Positions 8,999-17,294 of a stretch of DNA of 64,000 nucleotides are shown one piece after another. The DNA lies in the NCBI GenBank assembly GCA_964505385.1, contig CAZDIA010000004.1, positions 54,079-118,078 of the forward strand, written 5' to 3'. The translations under genes and the position numbers were made by a program. The stretch is from SLJN01 sp964505385 (lineage in GTDB: Bacteria; Bacteroidota; Rhodothermia; Balneolales; Natronogracilivirgulaceae). Under the pieces are notes generated by a model. That model saw only the letters and a list, made by a program, of their open reading frames with translations, was not told the origin of the DNA and made no database searches. Within the stretch, counting starts at the first letter, position 1, and the number at the start of each line of letters is the position of its first letter.

Positions 8999-9732
8999 TG
9001 TTTTCGGATCGGAATTGATTCTGATTCACACAAGATTTCAAACGCCCTTTTAAGTTAATCAATTGTATAACTTTTGAAGCATAGTTTATATAAATCCTAA
9101 CAATACTATGAGGGTTAATTAACATTATGTTGATAACTTTACATTTTAACTATAGGACATTGATTCAGAGATTTCAGTCGGTAATATATTTGATTTGAGC
9201 TGAAATCTTAAGTTTTGTAATTCAGGTTTCAGATTGTGCATGAGTGTTTGTTTGGCAGCAAGAAAGCAACTCAGTACCTGAAAAATGCTACTGAAGCAAT
9301 ATTCCGGCAAGGATGTGAATAAGTTGTGTAAAACTTAATTTGAAATTAGTCAATGAGTTATAAATATTAGGACAACATTTGTTATTCGAGTGAGAATAGC
9401 TATTTCCTCAGCATCGATATTATTGATATAAAATAATTATTGACTTCCTTTGGAACAGGAAAATTGATTTTTAGGTTAACTTATTGTTTGGTATAGCTTT
9501 ATGTGTGCGCATGAGAATTTGTGCGAGAGTGATAATACATAAAACAAGTTTAATTGCAGACCGGTAATTCGGTTTTGGAAACGGGAAAAATAAACAAGTA
9601 AGAAACAAGAAAGCGTGTATAGCGGTTGATTTAAGCTTTAGGTATAACCAAAAAATTTCATCATGTGGATAATCTGCAACATAATCCACTACAGAACCCT
9701 CAGAAACTCAGAAAAAAAGACGGAGCTCAACT
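8999..9732. other. Long non-coding region between hemolysin III and nrdJ
   Basis: About 730 bp, A/T-rich, divergent upstream region for both neighbours. I see no convincing gene. Notable items are an inverted repeat GATTTCAG / CTGAAATC (about 9169-9208), a DnaA-box-like TGTGAATAA (9314-9322) and a perfect DnaA-box consensus on the complement (9664-9672). No cobalamin riboswitch or NrdR-box palindrome was recognised, although the downstream enzyme needs B12. Confidence 0.5.
9664..9672 (-). promoter_or_regulatory. Candidate DnaA box upstream of nrdJ
   Basis: TGTGGATAA on the + strand is the exact complement of the DnaA consensus TTATCCACA. It ends 60 bp before the nrdJ start. A one-mismatch copy (TGTGAATAA) lies at 9314-9322. 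DnaA is known to bind the nrdAB promoter of E. coli; a similar role here is inference, since a single 9-mer can occur by chance. Confidence 0.35.
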
Positions 9733-12700
9733 ATGGAAATTCATCCACATTACACCAGCATCAAACAAAGTAATCCCTACAAAGGTATAAACTTTGAGCA
9801 GCGAAAATCCGAAATTCGTAACCCCGACGGGTCGCAGGTTTTTTTGATGGAGAATGTGACCGTACCTGAGAGCTGGTCGCAGGTGGCAACTGATATAATC
9901 GCGCAAAAGTACTTCCGTAAAGCGGGAGTGCCGGCTGCTACAAAAAAAGTAGCCGAGGAAGGCGTGCCAGAATGGCTCCGGCGCTCGGAACCTGATACCG
10001 AAGCGCTTAAAAAGTTGCCGGAGGAAAAGCGCTATTCTCATGAAAATGATGCACGGCAGGTTTTCGACCGTCTTTCCGGCTGCTGGACATACTGGGGCTG
10101 GAAACACGGCTATTTCAGCAGTGAGCAGGATGCCCGAACATTTTACAATGAGCTTTGTTATATGCTCGCTTGCCAGATGGCGGCGCCGAACAGTCCGCAG
10201 TGGTTTAATACCGGGCTACATTGGGCATATGGCATCAACGGGCCGGCACAAGGACACTACTATGTGGATCCGGAATCCGGTAAAGTGTTGAAATCCAAAG
10301 ATGCGTATTCTCATCCGCAGCCTCACGCCTGCTTCATACAGAGTGTGGATGATGATCTGGTTAATGAAGGCGGCATCATGGATCTGTGGGTTCGGGAAGG
10401 ACGTCTTTTTAAATATGGATCCGGAACTGGGACCAACTTTTCTGATCTTCGAGGAAATGGCGAGCAGTTGAGTGGAGGTGGCAAATCCTCAGGACTGATG
10501 AGCTTTCTGAAAATCGGAGATCGCGCTGCAGGAGCGATCAAATCGGGCGGAACGACTCGCCGGGCGGCTAAAATGGTTACGCTTGACCTGGATCATCCCG
10601 ATATTGAAGAGTATATCAATTGGAAGGTAGTTGAGGAGCAAAAAGTTGCTGCTCTGGTGGCGGGTTCCAAGAAGTGCGAACAGCATCTGAAGAATATCAT
10701 CCGGCTTTGCCATGAGCCGGTGGAATTTGAAGGCCACACTTATAACGGTAAAATCAGCCGTGATCCAACCAAAAATAAAAAGCTGGCCCAGGCCATTCGC
10801 GAAGCCAAGAAAGATGAAATCCCCCTGAATTACATCGAGCGGATTATCCAGCTTGCCGGCCAGGGATACACCGATATCGATTTCGGCACGTACGATGTGG
10901 ACTGGAATTCAGAGGCGTATGCAACCGTGAGCGGTCAGAATTCAAACAATTCGGTGCGGATTCCGAACGCTTTCATGCGCTCTGTTGAAGAGGATGGCGA
11001 CTGGCATCTTTATGGCCGGGTTGAAAAGCGAAAAGCCAGGGAAGAGGGGCGCGATCCGGAGCCGATGAAGACGCTGCGCGCCCGTGAGTTATTTGAAGAA
11101 ATTGGGCATGCCGCATGGCAATCTGCCGATCCCGGTACGCAGTACCATGATACGATCAATGAGTGGCATACCTGTCCGGAAGATGGTGAGATTAAAGCTA
11201 GTAACCCGTGCTCGGAATATATGTTCCTCGACAACACGGCGTGTAATCTCGCTTCGCTCAATATCATGAAGTTTTACGATCAGGAAACCGGAACGATAGA
11301 TGTGGAGAGCTATCGCTATGCCACACGACTGTGGACGATCGTACTTGAGATATCGGTGCTGATGGCGCAGTTCCCGTCGAAAGAAATTGCGCGGCTTTCC
11401 TATGAATTCCGCACTCTCGGGCTTGGATATGCCAATCTCGGCACCATGCTGATGGTGCAGGGACTTCCGTATGACAGTAAGGAAGCAAATGCCTACGCCG
11501 GTGCATTAACGGCCATCTTGCATATGACCAGTTATGCAACCAGTGCTGAAATGGCGGGTCGTCTTGGATCATTCCCCGGTTATGAACGGAACAAAGATCA
11601 TATGCTGAGGGTAATCCGCAATCATCGGCGTGCCGCCTGGAATGCATCGGTTGATGAATATGAAGGATTGACTATTACCCCACAGGGCATTGAGCCGGAT
11701 CACTGTCCGGAATACCTGCTTAAAGCTGCCCGCCAGGATGCTGACCGCGCTCTCGAGCTTGGTGAACAACACGGGTATCGCAATGCGCAGGTCACAGTTA
11801 TAGCACCCACCGGCACCATTGGTCTGGTGATGGATTGCGATACGACCGGCATTGAGCCGGACTTTGCCCTGGTGAAATTTAAGAAACTGGCCGGCGGTGG
11901 ATATTTCAAGATCATCAACCAGAGTGTACCGATGGCACTGCGCAGGCTGGGATATACTGAGCAGCAAATTGAAGATATCGTGCTGTACGCCAAAGGGCAC
12001 GGAACGCTTGAAGGCAGTCCGGCAATAACGCACGAACATCTGCGCGACAAAGGGTTTGGTGATGAACAGATTAAAGCGGTAGAGCAGGCGTTGCCGTCCG
12101 CTTTTGACATCAAGTTTGCCTTTAACCAGTGGACGCTCGGCGAAGATTTCTGCAAAGATGTACTCGAGATCAGTGAAGAGCAGCTTGCCGATCCGATGTT
12201 TGATCTGCTGGATCATATCGGCTTCAGCACCGGCGAGATTGAATCAGCCAATGATTATGTCTGCGGTACGATGACTGTGGAAGGTGCACCGCATCTCAGG
12301 GAAGAGCATCTGCCGGCGTTTGACTGTGCCAATAAGTGCGGCCGAAAAGGCACCCGTTATATTTCTGTAAACGGTCACATCAATATGATGGCGGCGGCGC
12401 AGCCATTTATTTCCGGTGCGATTTCCAAGACGATCAACCTGCCGGCAGAAGCGTCGGTGGATGACATCAAAAACGCTTATATGGACTCTTGGAAGAATAT
12501 GTTGAAAGCCAATGCCTTGTACCGGGATGGATCAAAGCTGAGTCAGCCGCTGAACACCACTTCCGGTGTGGCACAGGTCGTTGAAGCTGATGAAGCTGAA
12601 GGCGAAGAAAGTGTGATGACGGTTGAGGAGAGCAATCAGACCGATCGCGTTGTGGAGACGGCCGAGCGGATCATCCACAAATATGTTGCCGAACGCAAGC

Positions 12701-13338
12701 GGCTGCCGGGCCGTCGCGGCGGATATACGCAGAAAGCGAAGATCGGCGGACAAAGTGTGTATCTGCGCACCGGCGAATACGAAAACGGGCAGATCGGAGA
12801 AATTTTCATCGATATGCACCGGGAAGGCGCGGCCTTCCGGAGTCTGATGAACTGCTTTGCTATCAGTATATCGCTTGGTTTGCAGCACGGCGTACCGCTG
12901 GAGGAGTTTGTGGATGCCTTTGTGTTCACCAAGTTCGAGCCGAGCGGGCAGGTGCACGGCAACCCGCAGATCAAAATGTCCACTTCGGTGATTGATTATA
13001 TTTTCCGCGAGCTGGCGGTAACGTATCTCAGCCGGGAAGATCTGGCCCATGTGGATCCGGAGCAGACGATGAAACGCACATTGCGCCCGGAAGATGAACC
13101 CGATCCGGATGAAATAAAGCGTGATGTGCAATCCACCATCGGAGAATCGCAAAGTGAACCGGCAAGCACGGCTCCCACCGGTCAGGTTTCCTCAACCGGC
13201 GCTTCCGCTGAATACCGGCGCGCCCAGAAAATGGGATTCACCGGCGATGTCTGCGGCGACTGCGGTAGCATGACGATGGTGCGCAACGGCACGTGCCTGA
13301 AGTGCACGACATGTGGTTCGACGAGCGGGTGCTCGTAG
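9733..13338 (+). CDS. nrdJ: Adenosylcobalamin-dependent (class II) ribonucleotide reductase
   Basis: A 1201-residue enzyme that reduces ribonucleotides to deoxyribonucleotides with a B12-generated radical, supplying DNA precursors with or without oxygen. Family-typical stretches are NSPQWFNTGLHWAYGI, PHACFIQSVDDDL (first active-site Cys), YGSGTGTNFSDLR, NSNNSVRIPNAFM and SNPCSEYMFLDNTACNLASLN. APTGTIGLVMDCDTTGIEP comes later. The C-terminus carries a Cys-rich tail (CGDCGSM...CLKCTTCGST.GCS) that should act as zinc ribbon and/or redox shuttle. The length fits the large B12-dependent subclass. ATG at 9733 is preceded by CGGAG. It is monocistronic with a strong terminator behind it. Its presence implies B12 synthesis or uptake. 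Confidence 0.96.
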   Translation: MEIHPHYTSIKQSNPYKGINFEQRKSEIRNPDGSQVFLMENVTVPESWSQVATDIIAQKYFRKAGVPAATKKVAEEGVPEWLRRSEPDTEALKKLPEEKRYSHENDARQVFDRLSGCWTYWGWKHGYFSSEQDARTFYNELCYMLACQMAAPNSPQWFNTGLHWAYGINGPAQGHYYVDPESGKVLKSKDAYSHPQPHACFIQSVDDDLVNEGGIMDLWVREGRLFKYGSGTGTNFSDLRGNGEQLSGGGKSSGLMSFLKIGDRAAGAIKSGGTTRRAAKMVTLDLDHPDIEEYINWKVVEEQKVAALVAGSKKCEQHLKNIIRLCHEPVEFEGHTYNGKISRDPTKNKKLAQAIREAKKDEIPLNYIERIIQLAGQGYTDIDFGTYDVDWNSEAYATVSGQNSNNSVRIPNAFMRSVEEDGDWHLYGRVEKRKAREEGRDPEPMKTLRARELFEEIGHAAWQSADPGTQYHDTINEWHTCPEDGEIKASNPCSEYMFLDNTACNLASLNIMKFYDQETGTIDVESYRYATRLWTIVLEISVLMAQFPSKEIARLSYEFRTLGLGYANLGTMLMVQGLPYDSKEANAYAGALTAILHMTSYATSAEMAGRLGSFPGYERNKDHMLRVIRNHRRAAWNASVDEYEGLTITPQGIEPDHCPEYLLKAARQDADRALELGEQHGYRNAQVTVIAPTGTIGLVMDCDTTGIEPDFALVKFKKLAGGGYFKIINQSVPMALRRLGYTEQQIEDIVLYAKGHGTLEGSPAITHEHLRDKGFGDEQIKAVEQALPSAFDIKFAFNQWTLGEDFCKDVLEISEEQLADPMFDLLDHIGFSTGEIESANDYVCGTMTVEGAPHLREEHLPAFDCANKCGRKGTRYISVNGHINMMAAAQPFISGAISKTINLPAEASVDDIKNAYMDSWKNMLKANALYRDGSKLSQPLNTTSGVAQVVEADEAEGEESVMTVEESNQTDRVVETAERIIHKYVAERKRLPGRRGGYTQKAKIGGQSVYLRTGEYENGQIGEIFIDMHREGAAFRSLMNCFAISISLGLQHGVPLEEFVDAFVFTKFEPSGQVHGNPQIKMSTSVIDYIFRELAVTYLSREDLAHVDPEQTMKRTLRPEDEPDPDEIKRDVQSTIGESQSEPASTAPTGQVSSTGASAEYRRAQKMGFTGDVCGDCGSMTMVRNGTCLKCTTCGSTSGCS

Positions 13339-13379
13339 AGCTGAGTCTTAGTAAATAAAAATAGAAGAGAAGAAATAAT

Positions 13380-13424
13380 AACCCCTGTTGGATTTGGAAA
13401 GGTCTGGCAGGGGTTTAATTTTGT
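13380..13424 (+). terminator. Intrinsic terminator of nrdJ
   Basis: AACCCCTG (13380-13387) pairs with CAGGGGTT (13408-13415) around a 20-base loop, followed by TAATTTTG. It lies about 40 bp after the nrdJ stop. Confidence 0.75.
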
Positions 13425-13540
13425 CCCAATAATAAAAGAGATGAAATCGAATTAGTAAGGAAATATGGAATTAAATTCTTAAGCGTCTGAAATAACAAGC
13501 TATAAAATTGGTTTCTTTTAGAATACGAAACCTAAACACT

Positions 13541-13717
13541 ATGGCACTTGATCTTACCAGCTTGAGAAAAGCTGTCGATTCTCTTCAGAATGCCCTGCGC
13601 GTAGCCAATCCGTGAGAGTTTGAGCTATTTAATGAGATGCAACAGGATGTAATGAAGGCCGGGGTGATTCAGAATTGCCGGATGATTTCAGGAAGAAGAG
13701 TTAACTTATGGAAGTAG
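13541..13717 (+). pseudogene. HI0074-family (nucleotidyltransferase substrate-binding / HEPN-like) gene remnant
   Basis: ATG at 13541 opens a reading MALDLTSLRKAVDSLQNALR followed by VANP, an in-frame TGA, then EFELFNEMQQDVMKAGVIQN. This matches the opening of the HI0074 family, helical partners of MNT nucleotidyltransferases, where AGVIQNFE is a hallmark. After GVIQN the similarity stops, the frame ends within about 15 codons, and no partner gene is found. The stop and the truncation show that it is dead. HI0073/HI0074 pairs are related to MNT-HEPN toxin-antitoxin modules, so this is likely a relic of such a module. Confidence 0.72.
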
Positions 13718-13732
13718 TAGTATTGGTATATT

Positions 13733-13772
13733 GAGGGCACTTTAAGTTTTCTTACAGATAATAATTAAGCAG
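13733..13772. repeat. Short dispersed repeat, copy 1
   Basis: GAGGGCACTTTAAGTTTTC and the following TTACAGATAAT closely match 24974-25012 (AGGGCACCTTGAGTTTTC, TTACGGACAAT). Function unknown. Confidence 0.45.
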
Positions 13773-13799
13773 ATTTGGCTTAAGTATAAATGACTTCCC

Positions 13800-14468
13800 A
13801 TGCCCCGAAAACCCAAATACAACCCACGCATCCACAACCGGCGCTCTATCCGGCTGAAGGGATATGATTATTCGCAGGCCGGTGCATATTTTGTTACGAT
13901 GTGCTGCCAAGACCGGGCCTGTCGCTTCGGCACCATCCATAACGGAGAGATGATCCTGAACGATGCCGGACAAATGGTGGAGAAGTGGTATAGCAAATTA
14001 TCCGAAAAATTCCCCGATATCCACTGCGGCGAGCATACTACCATGCCCAACCACTTCCACGCTATCATTATCAATACCGGCTCCGCCCCTGATCCAGGCT
14101 TCAATCCATCTGCCGAAGCAGCAGAAGAAGAAGGATCAGCAGCTGAATCAGGAGATGGAGGCGAGGAAGAGGGCGATCACATGGGATCGCCACAACGGGG
14201 ATCGCCGCAACGTGGATCGCCCCAACCAGTGGGATCATCCTCAACGGAAGGAACTTCATTGGCAACGGTCATCCAATGGTTCAAAACCATGACGACAAAC
14301 GAATATATCCGCGGGGTGAAACAATTGGGATGGGAGCCTTTTGATCGCAAATTATGGCAACGAAATTATTACGAGCATATCATCCGAAATGAGCGCTCAT
14401 ACGATAATATTGCAAATTATATTCTCAGTAACCCGCAACGCTGGGAGAACGACCGGTTTTTCCAATGA
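13800..14468 (+). CDS. REP-associated tyrosine transposase (RAYT), IS200/Y1 superfamily
   Basis: A 222-residue Y1-type single-strand transposase. MPNHFHAII (82-90) holds the HUH metal-binding pair (His85, His87), and the C-terminal segment FDRKLWQRNYYEHIIRNE supplies the candidate nucleophile tyrosine near residue 190. The N-terminus RRSIRLKGYDYSQAGAYFVT is typical of RAYTs in Bacteroidota. Between the two halves (about 100-145) is a variable acidic stretch and a repeat-like run of MGSPQRGSPQRGSPQ. RAYTs are usually single-copy, domesticated enzymes linked to REP palindromes rather than active insertion sequences. The gene is flanked by two broken genes. Confidence 0.88.
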   Translation: MPRKPKYNPRIHNRRSIRLKGYDYSQAGAYFVTMCCQDRACRFGTIHNGEMILNDAGQMVEKWYSKLSEKFPDIHCGEHTTMPNHFHAIIINTGSAPDPGFNPSAEAAEEEGSAAESGDGGEEEGDHMGSPQRGSPQRGSPQPVGSSSTEGTSLATVIQWFKTMTTNEYIRGVKQLGWEPFDRKLWQRNYYEHIIRNERSYDNIANYILSNPQRWENDRFFQ

Positions 14469-14690
14469 GCACTACTGAGAAGACTCCATAGAGCAAAACG
14501 CCCTCACCTGGTTAGAGACCCTCGGCTACGAAAATGCTTATGGTCCGGATATAACAAATGACGCGCCGGCTGTGGGAGGCGCTGAAGTTGCTGACACAGA
14601 TGTGGGCGTTTTCCGCAAGTGCCGAAAATGGGAAGAAGTATTATGTTGATATATCCAACATTTTTGACACCTCAGCGGCCAGGAAATAAA
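14465..14690 (+). pseudogene. Fragment resembling the N-terminus of type I restriction endonuclease HsdR
   Basis: Immediately overlapping the RAYT stop, MSTTEKT is followed after a frameshift by EDSIEQNALTWLETLGYENA and YGPDIT (14479 to about 14560). This matches the extreme N-terminus of HsdR proteins, where a helix of the E..AL.WL..LGY type followed by GPDI is characteristic. The similarity ends there, and later frames stop within about 40 codons. No HsdM or HsdS is present. It is therefore a short relic. The stretch is too small to exclude another protein with the same motif. Confidence 0.55.
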
Positions 14691-14722
14691 AAGGGGTGCT
14701 GATCTTAAGCTGATCGCACCCC
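14682..14722 (-). terminator. Intrinsic terminator of the Bor-like lipoprotein gene
   Basis: GGGGTGC (14693-14699) pairs with GCACCCC (14716-14722), extended by an inner GATC/GATC pair. On the minus strand the stem is followed by CCTTTTTATTT, a proper T-tract, about 80 bp past the stop at 14799. Confidence 0.8.
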
Positions 14723-14798
14723 GTGATATATATGTTTGTAACTCCTCTTGTTTTTAAAGGAGACATGATTCACATGCTATAAGAATAGCTTGATTATC

Positions 14799-15233
14799 TC
14801 ATTTGAGCGATACGTAAACCGGTTCCTGTAGAAAAGCCGAGGTATAGGCGGCATTTTGCAATGTATTCTGCACAGTGTTAAGATTTGAATCCTCACCCAG
14901 AGTCAGATATTTACCTCGCAAATCTGTATTGATACTTGCGTCAGCTGCAGCACAGGCGACCCTTACTGCCATTGGTGAGTACAGACCCCCTGTTAAAAAA
15001 GAAACAAACTGGTTGGCAAACGTTAATTCAGTTTCAACCCGTGCAACTCCATTTGGGCAGTGCATGCTGGCATCTACGGAGTCAACTATAATCAGCCCCC
15101 CGATAAAGCCGGTTACCCAATTGTTTTCATAAACCTCACCTGAAGGTTGTTTGTCGGTTGTCACTTCCATGTTATAACATCCACTAAGGATGATTGCAAT
15201 AAGCAATGTTGCTGTTAACGGTAAGTATTTCAT
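14799..15233 (-). CDS. Bor-like lipoprotein
   Basis: A 144-residue protein starting MKYLPLTATLLIAIILSGC, a lipoprotein signal with lipobox LSGC and lipidated Cys19. The mature part contains NWVTGFIGGLIIVDSV and FANQFVSFLTGGLYSPM followed by VRVAC. This parallels the Bor family of phage lambda and its chromosomal relatives (FVNGLLGFITLGIYTP in Bor). Bor-type proteins are surface lipoproteins; in E. coli Bor is linked to serum survival, but distant relatives have no known role. I chose the ATG at 15233 because the preceding 14 codons would place a polar segment before the signal. Its own terminator lies downstream. Confidence 0.75.
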   Translation of the reverse strand: MKYLPLTATLLIAIILSGCYNMEVTTDKQPSGEVYENNWVTGFIGGLIIVDSVDASMHCPNGVARVETELTFANQFVSFLTGGLYSPMAVRVACAAADASINTDLRGKYLTLGEDSNLNTVQNTLQNAAYTSAFLQEPVYVSLK

Positions 15234-15403
15234 AGCGTAGTTTTTTGGATTTAACATTTCATTTGTTTGAAACATGGTAACAAGCTATAACCTAATTAAA
15301 CTAATTGTTTTAGTATAGCCTCAAATAAATTGTTAAATACACTACACAAAAACAAAAAAAATAATAATGATAAAATAGTCTTTTTGAATTAGTTGTTTTA
15401 TTG

Positions 15404-16207
15404 CTAAACCTGTTTTAATTGATCTGCATCGGTAAAAATATATTTTCCGATAAGCAGGCTGCTGGTCATGCTGGTTAAACCACCGGCACCGAAGACCATC
15501 ATCATAATAACAAACTGGTAAAAACCGGCATAAACGGGATTTTCCCCTGCAAGTATCATCCCTGCCATGATGCCCGGAATCCACACCCAGCCAAGGCTTT
15601 TCAGCGAATCCACAACCGGTATCAGTGATGCGTGAACTCCGGTTTCTATGTATCGGGAAATGACAGCACGAGGAGGGGCTCCGAGAGATAATCCTACTTC
15701 TATCTGTGACCGGTTTTCGCGGATTTCACTTTTCAACCGATTCAATGCCAGTGAGTTAATCTGCATGGATTGCGCAATTATCAAACTGCCGATGGGTACG
15801 AGATTTCGAACGTTAGCCTCTATCGCTCCGGCTAATGTCATTGTGATAATCACTATCCCAGAGCCAAAAACGATGGCGAAAAAAGATACCTGAAAAACAC
15901 CCGGCAATCCTTTTCCGCGGCTTTTTGAAATGATGGATGCACCACCCATCATGAAAAGGAGAATAAACACGCTCCAAATAAGGTCTACATGCAGCAGGAG
16001 ACCCACAATTGACCCCATTACTACGATTTGAACAAAACCACGGAGAATTGCAATAATGAACTCTTTTTCCAAGGCCAACCGGCGAATCCGTGCCAGGCCG
16101 ATAACAATGAGTGCAAGCACAGCGCCTGCTCCTGCCTGCATCAGGCCTTTGGTGAGTGACGGGTCACGAAACTGATCTATAAAGTCGAATAAAACCGATT
16201 CTATCAT
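15404..16207 (-). CDS. fetB: FetB/YbbM-type ABC transporter permease
   Basis: A 267-residue membrane protein of the UPF0014/FetB family with about seven spans. Diagnostic stretches are GLARIRRLALEKEFIIAILR, RGFVQIVVMGSIVG, GSLIIAQSMQINSLALNR and VGLSLGAPPRAV. PVVDSLKSLGWVWIPGIMAG and a final FGAGGLTSM segment follow. In E. coli FetAB is linked to iron export and oxidative-stress resistance. The start ATG overlaps the stop of the ATPase gene by four bases (ATGA), so the two are translationally coupled. Substrate assignment rests on family only. Confidence 0.88.
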   Translation of the reverse strand: MIESVLFDFIDQFRDPSLTKGLMQAGAGAVLALIVIGLARIRRLALEKEFIIAILRGFVQIVVMGSIVGLLLHVDLIWSVFILLFMMGGASIISKSRGKGLPGVFQVSFFAIVFGSGIVIITMTLAGAIEANVRNLVPIGSLIIAQSMQINSLALNRLKSEIRENRSQIEVGLSLGAPPRAVISRYIETGVHASLIPVVDSLKSLGWVWIPGIMAGMILAGENPVYAGFYQFVIMMMVFGAGGLTSMTSSLLIGKYIFTDADQLKQV

Positions 16208-16875
16208 GACAATATCTCCTTTACTGGTCCGCAGTTTTCCATTGATCCGTTTTTCAGTGTCATAGCGCGATCACCCAGCCGACGGGCCTGATTGTTATCA
16301 TGGGTTACCATTACCGTGGTGAGTCCAAGTTCAGGTGCAAGCTCACCTAGCAGTGATTCGACTTCCGCTTCCGCGTTGCGATCCAACTGGGAGGTAGGTT
16401 CATCAAGAAGAAGGATTTCAGGGGCATTAAGCAATGTTCGGGCCAGCGAAATACGCTGTTTTTCCCCACCGGAAAGATCATCCACTTCGCGCGAATCATA
16501 GCCATTCAGGTTCAGTTTCTCAAGCAGCCAGGTGATACGGCTGCTGTCCACAGGTTCACCACGTAGTTTAGGGCCGGTGGCGATGTTATCAAAAACAGTG
16601 CCGGAAATGAGCGCGGCTTCCTGTGGCAAAAAGCCAACTCTTTTCCTAAGTTCCCGCGGCGGGATGGATGTATAATCCTGTCCATCAAGATATACCGTTC
16701 CGGAAGTTGGTTCATCCAGGCGATTCAGCATACGCAAAAAAGATGATTTTCCGGAACCTGACGGACCGGTTATTACCAGAACTTCCAATTCATGAATCTT
16801 TACAGAAACTTTATTTACAAGGGTTTGATCGTCAACTATGCGTGTTAGGTCAACGGTTTCAAGTTTTACTCTCAT
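16204..16875 (-). CDS. fetA: FetA/YbbL-type ABC transporter ATP-binding protein
   Basis: A 223-residue ABC ATPase. It shows Walker A GPSGSGKSS (about 37-45), Q-loop GFLPQEAALI, signature LSGGEKQR, Walker B LLLDEPTSQLD and switch VTHDNNQARRLGD. It is the first gene of a two-gene operon with the FetB-type permease, and its size matches FetA. The start ATG at 16875 gives MRVKLETVDLTRIV with no obvious alternative. It acts at the cytoplasmic membrane; iron export is the proposed role for the family. Confidence 0.88.
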   Translation of the reverse strand: MRVKLETVDLTRIVDDQTLVNKVSVKIHELEVLVITGPSGSGKSSFLRMLNRLDEPTSGTVYLDGQDYTSIPPRELRKRVGFLPQEAALISGTVFDNIATGPKLRGEPVDSSRITWLLEKLNLNGYDSREVDDLSGGEKQRISLARTLLNAPEILLLDEPTSQLDRNAEAEVESLLGELAPELGLTTVMVTHDNNQARRLGDRAMTLKNGSMENCGPVKEILS

Positions 16876-17294
16876 TACATTGAAATAATTTTCGCAGTTA
16901 ATTTTATTGTCAAATCAATCCATGTGCCGAATAAATTGCCATGCTAATTGAGATAGCTTTTGGAGAGTTGTAAAAAACAAATAATTTTAAATCAGCCGAT
17001 ATAATACGAACTCTTATTAACTCTTCCGAAAGGGAGAACAGAAGTTAGCCTGCATTATTCACAAAGTTAATTTGGATAAGATATACTGTCTGTCTTTCCA
17101 TGAGATAATGTTAAAAAGGCAAAATTTTCATTTATATCTAATTTAGGACACTGCGAAGTTTAGCTGTGGGCCGCCTTGCCCACAACTAAACTTCTTGGTG
17201 AATAATGCAGGTTAGCCCTCAATTTGTATTTTGAGTATTATATAGAGTCAGGCTTGTACACTGTTGGTAAATTTGAATCAAAAAAATCGGAAAA
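16876..17294. other. Intergenic region carrying a MITE-like element
   Basis: About 420 bp without a gene. The central part is the element at 17049-17211 described separately. Flanks are A/T-rich and show no clear promoter. Confidence 0.6.
17049..17211. mobile_element. MITE-like element with terminal inverted repeats and TTAG target duplication
   Basis: The left end CCTGCATTATTCAC (17049-17062) is the exact reverse complement of the right end GTGAATAATGCAGG (17198-17211). TTAG occurs directly outside both ends (17045-17048 and 17212-17215), as expected for a 4-bp target duplication. Inside, GAAGTTTAGCTGTGGGC (17155-17171) and GCCCACAACTAAACTTC (17178-17194) form a 17-bp hairpin with one mismatch. 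At 163 bp it codes for nothing and must be mobilised in trans. End sequence and duplication size recall IS1380-type elements, but that assignment is a guess. Confidence 0.8.

Noticed and set aside
9471..9689. 72-codon minus-strand frame upstream of nrdJ
   Set aside because: No ribosome binding site or family similarity, and it runs through the probable nrdJ promoter.
8999..9732. Cobalamin riboswitch or NrdR box before the B12-dependent reductase
   Set aside because: Neither the B12-box core nor the paired NrdR palindromes could be found by eye.
11569..12216. Long antisense frame inside nrdJ
   Set aside because: Fully antisense to a conserved enzyme; frames of this kind are expected from codon bias in the G+C-richer nrdJ gene.
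13541..14690. An intact new defence system around the RAYT
   Set aside because: Both flanking relics contain stops or frameshifts and lack their partners, so only remnants are present.
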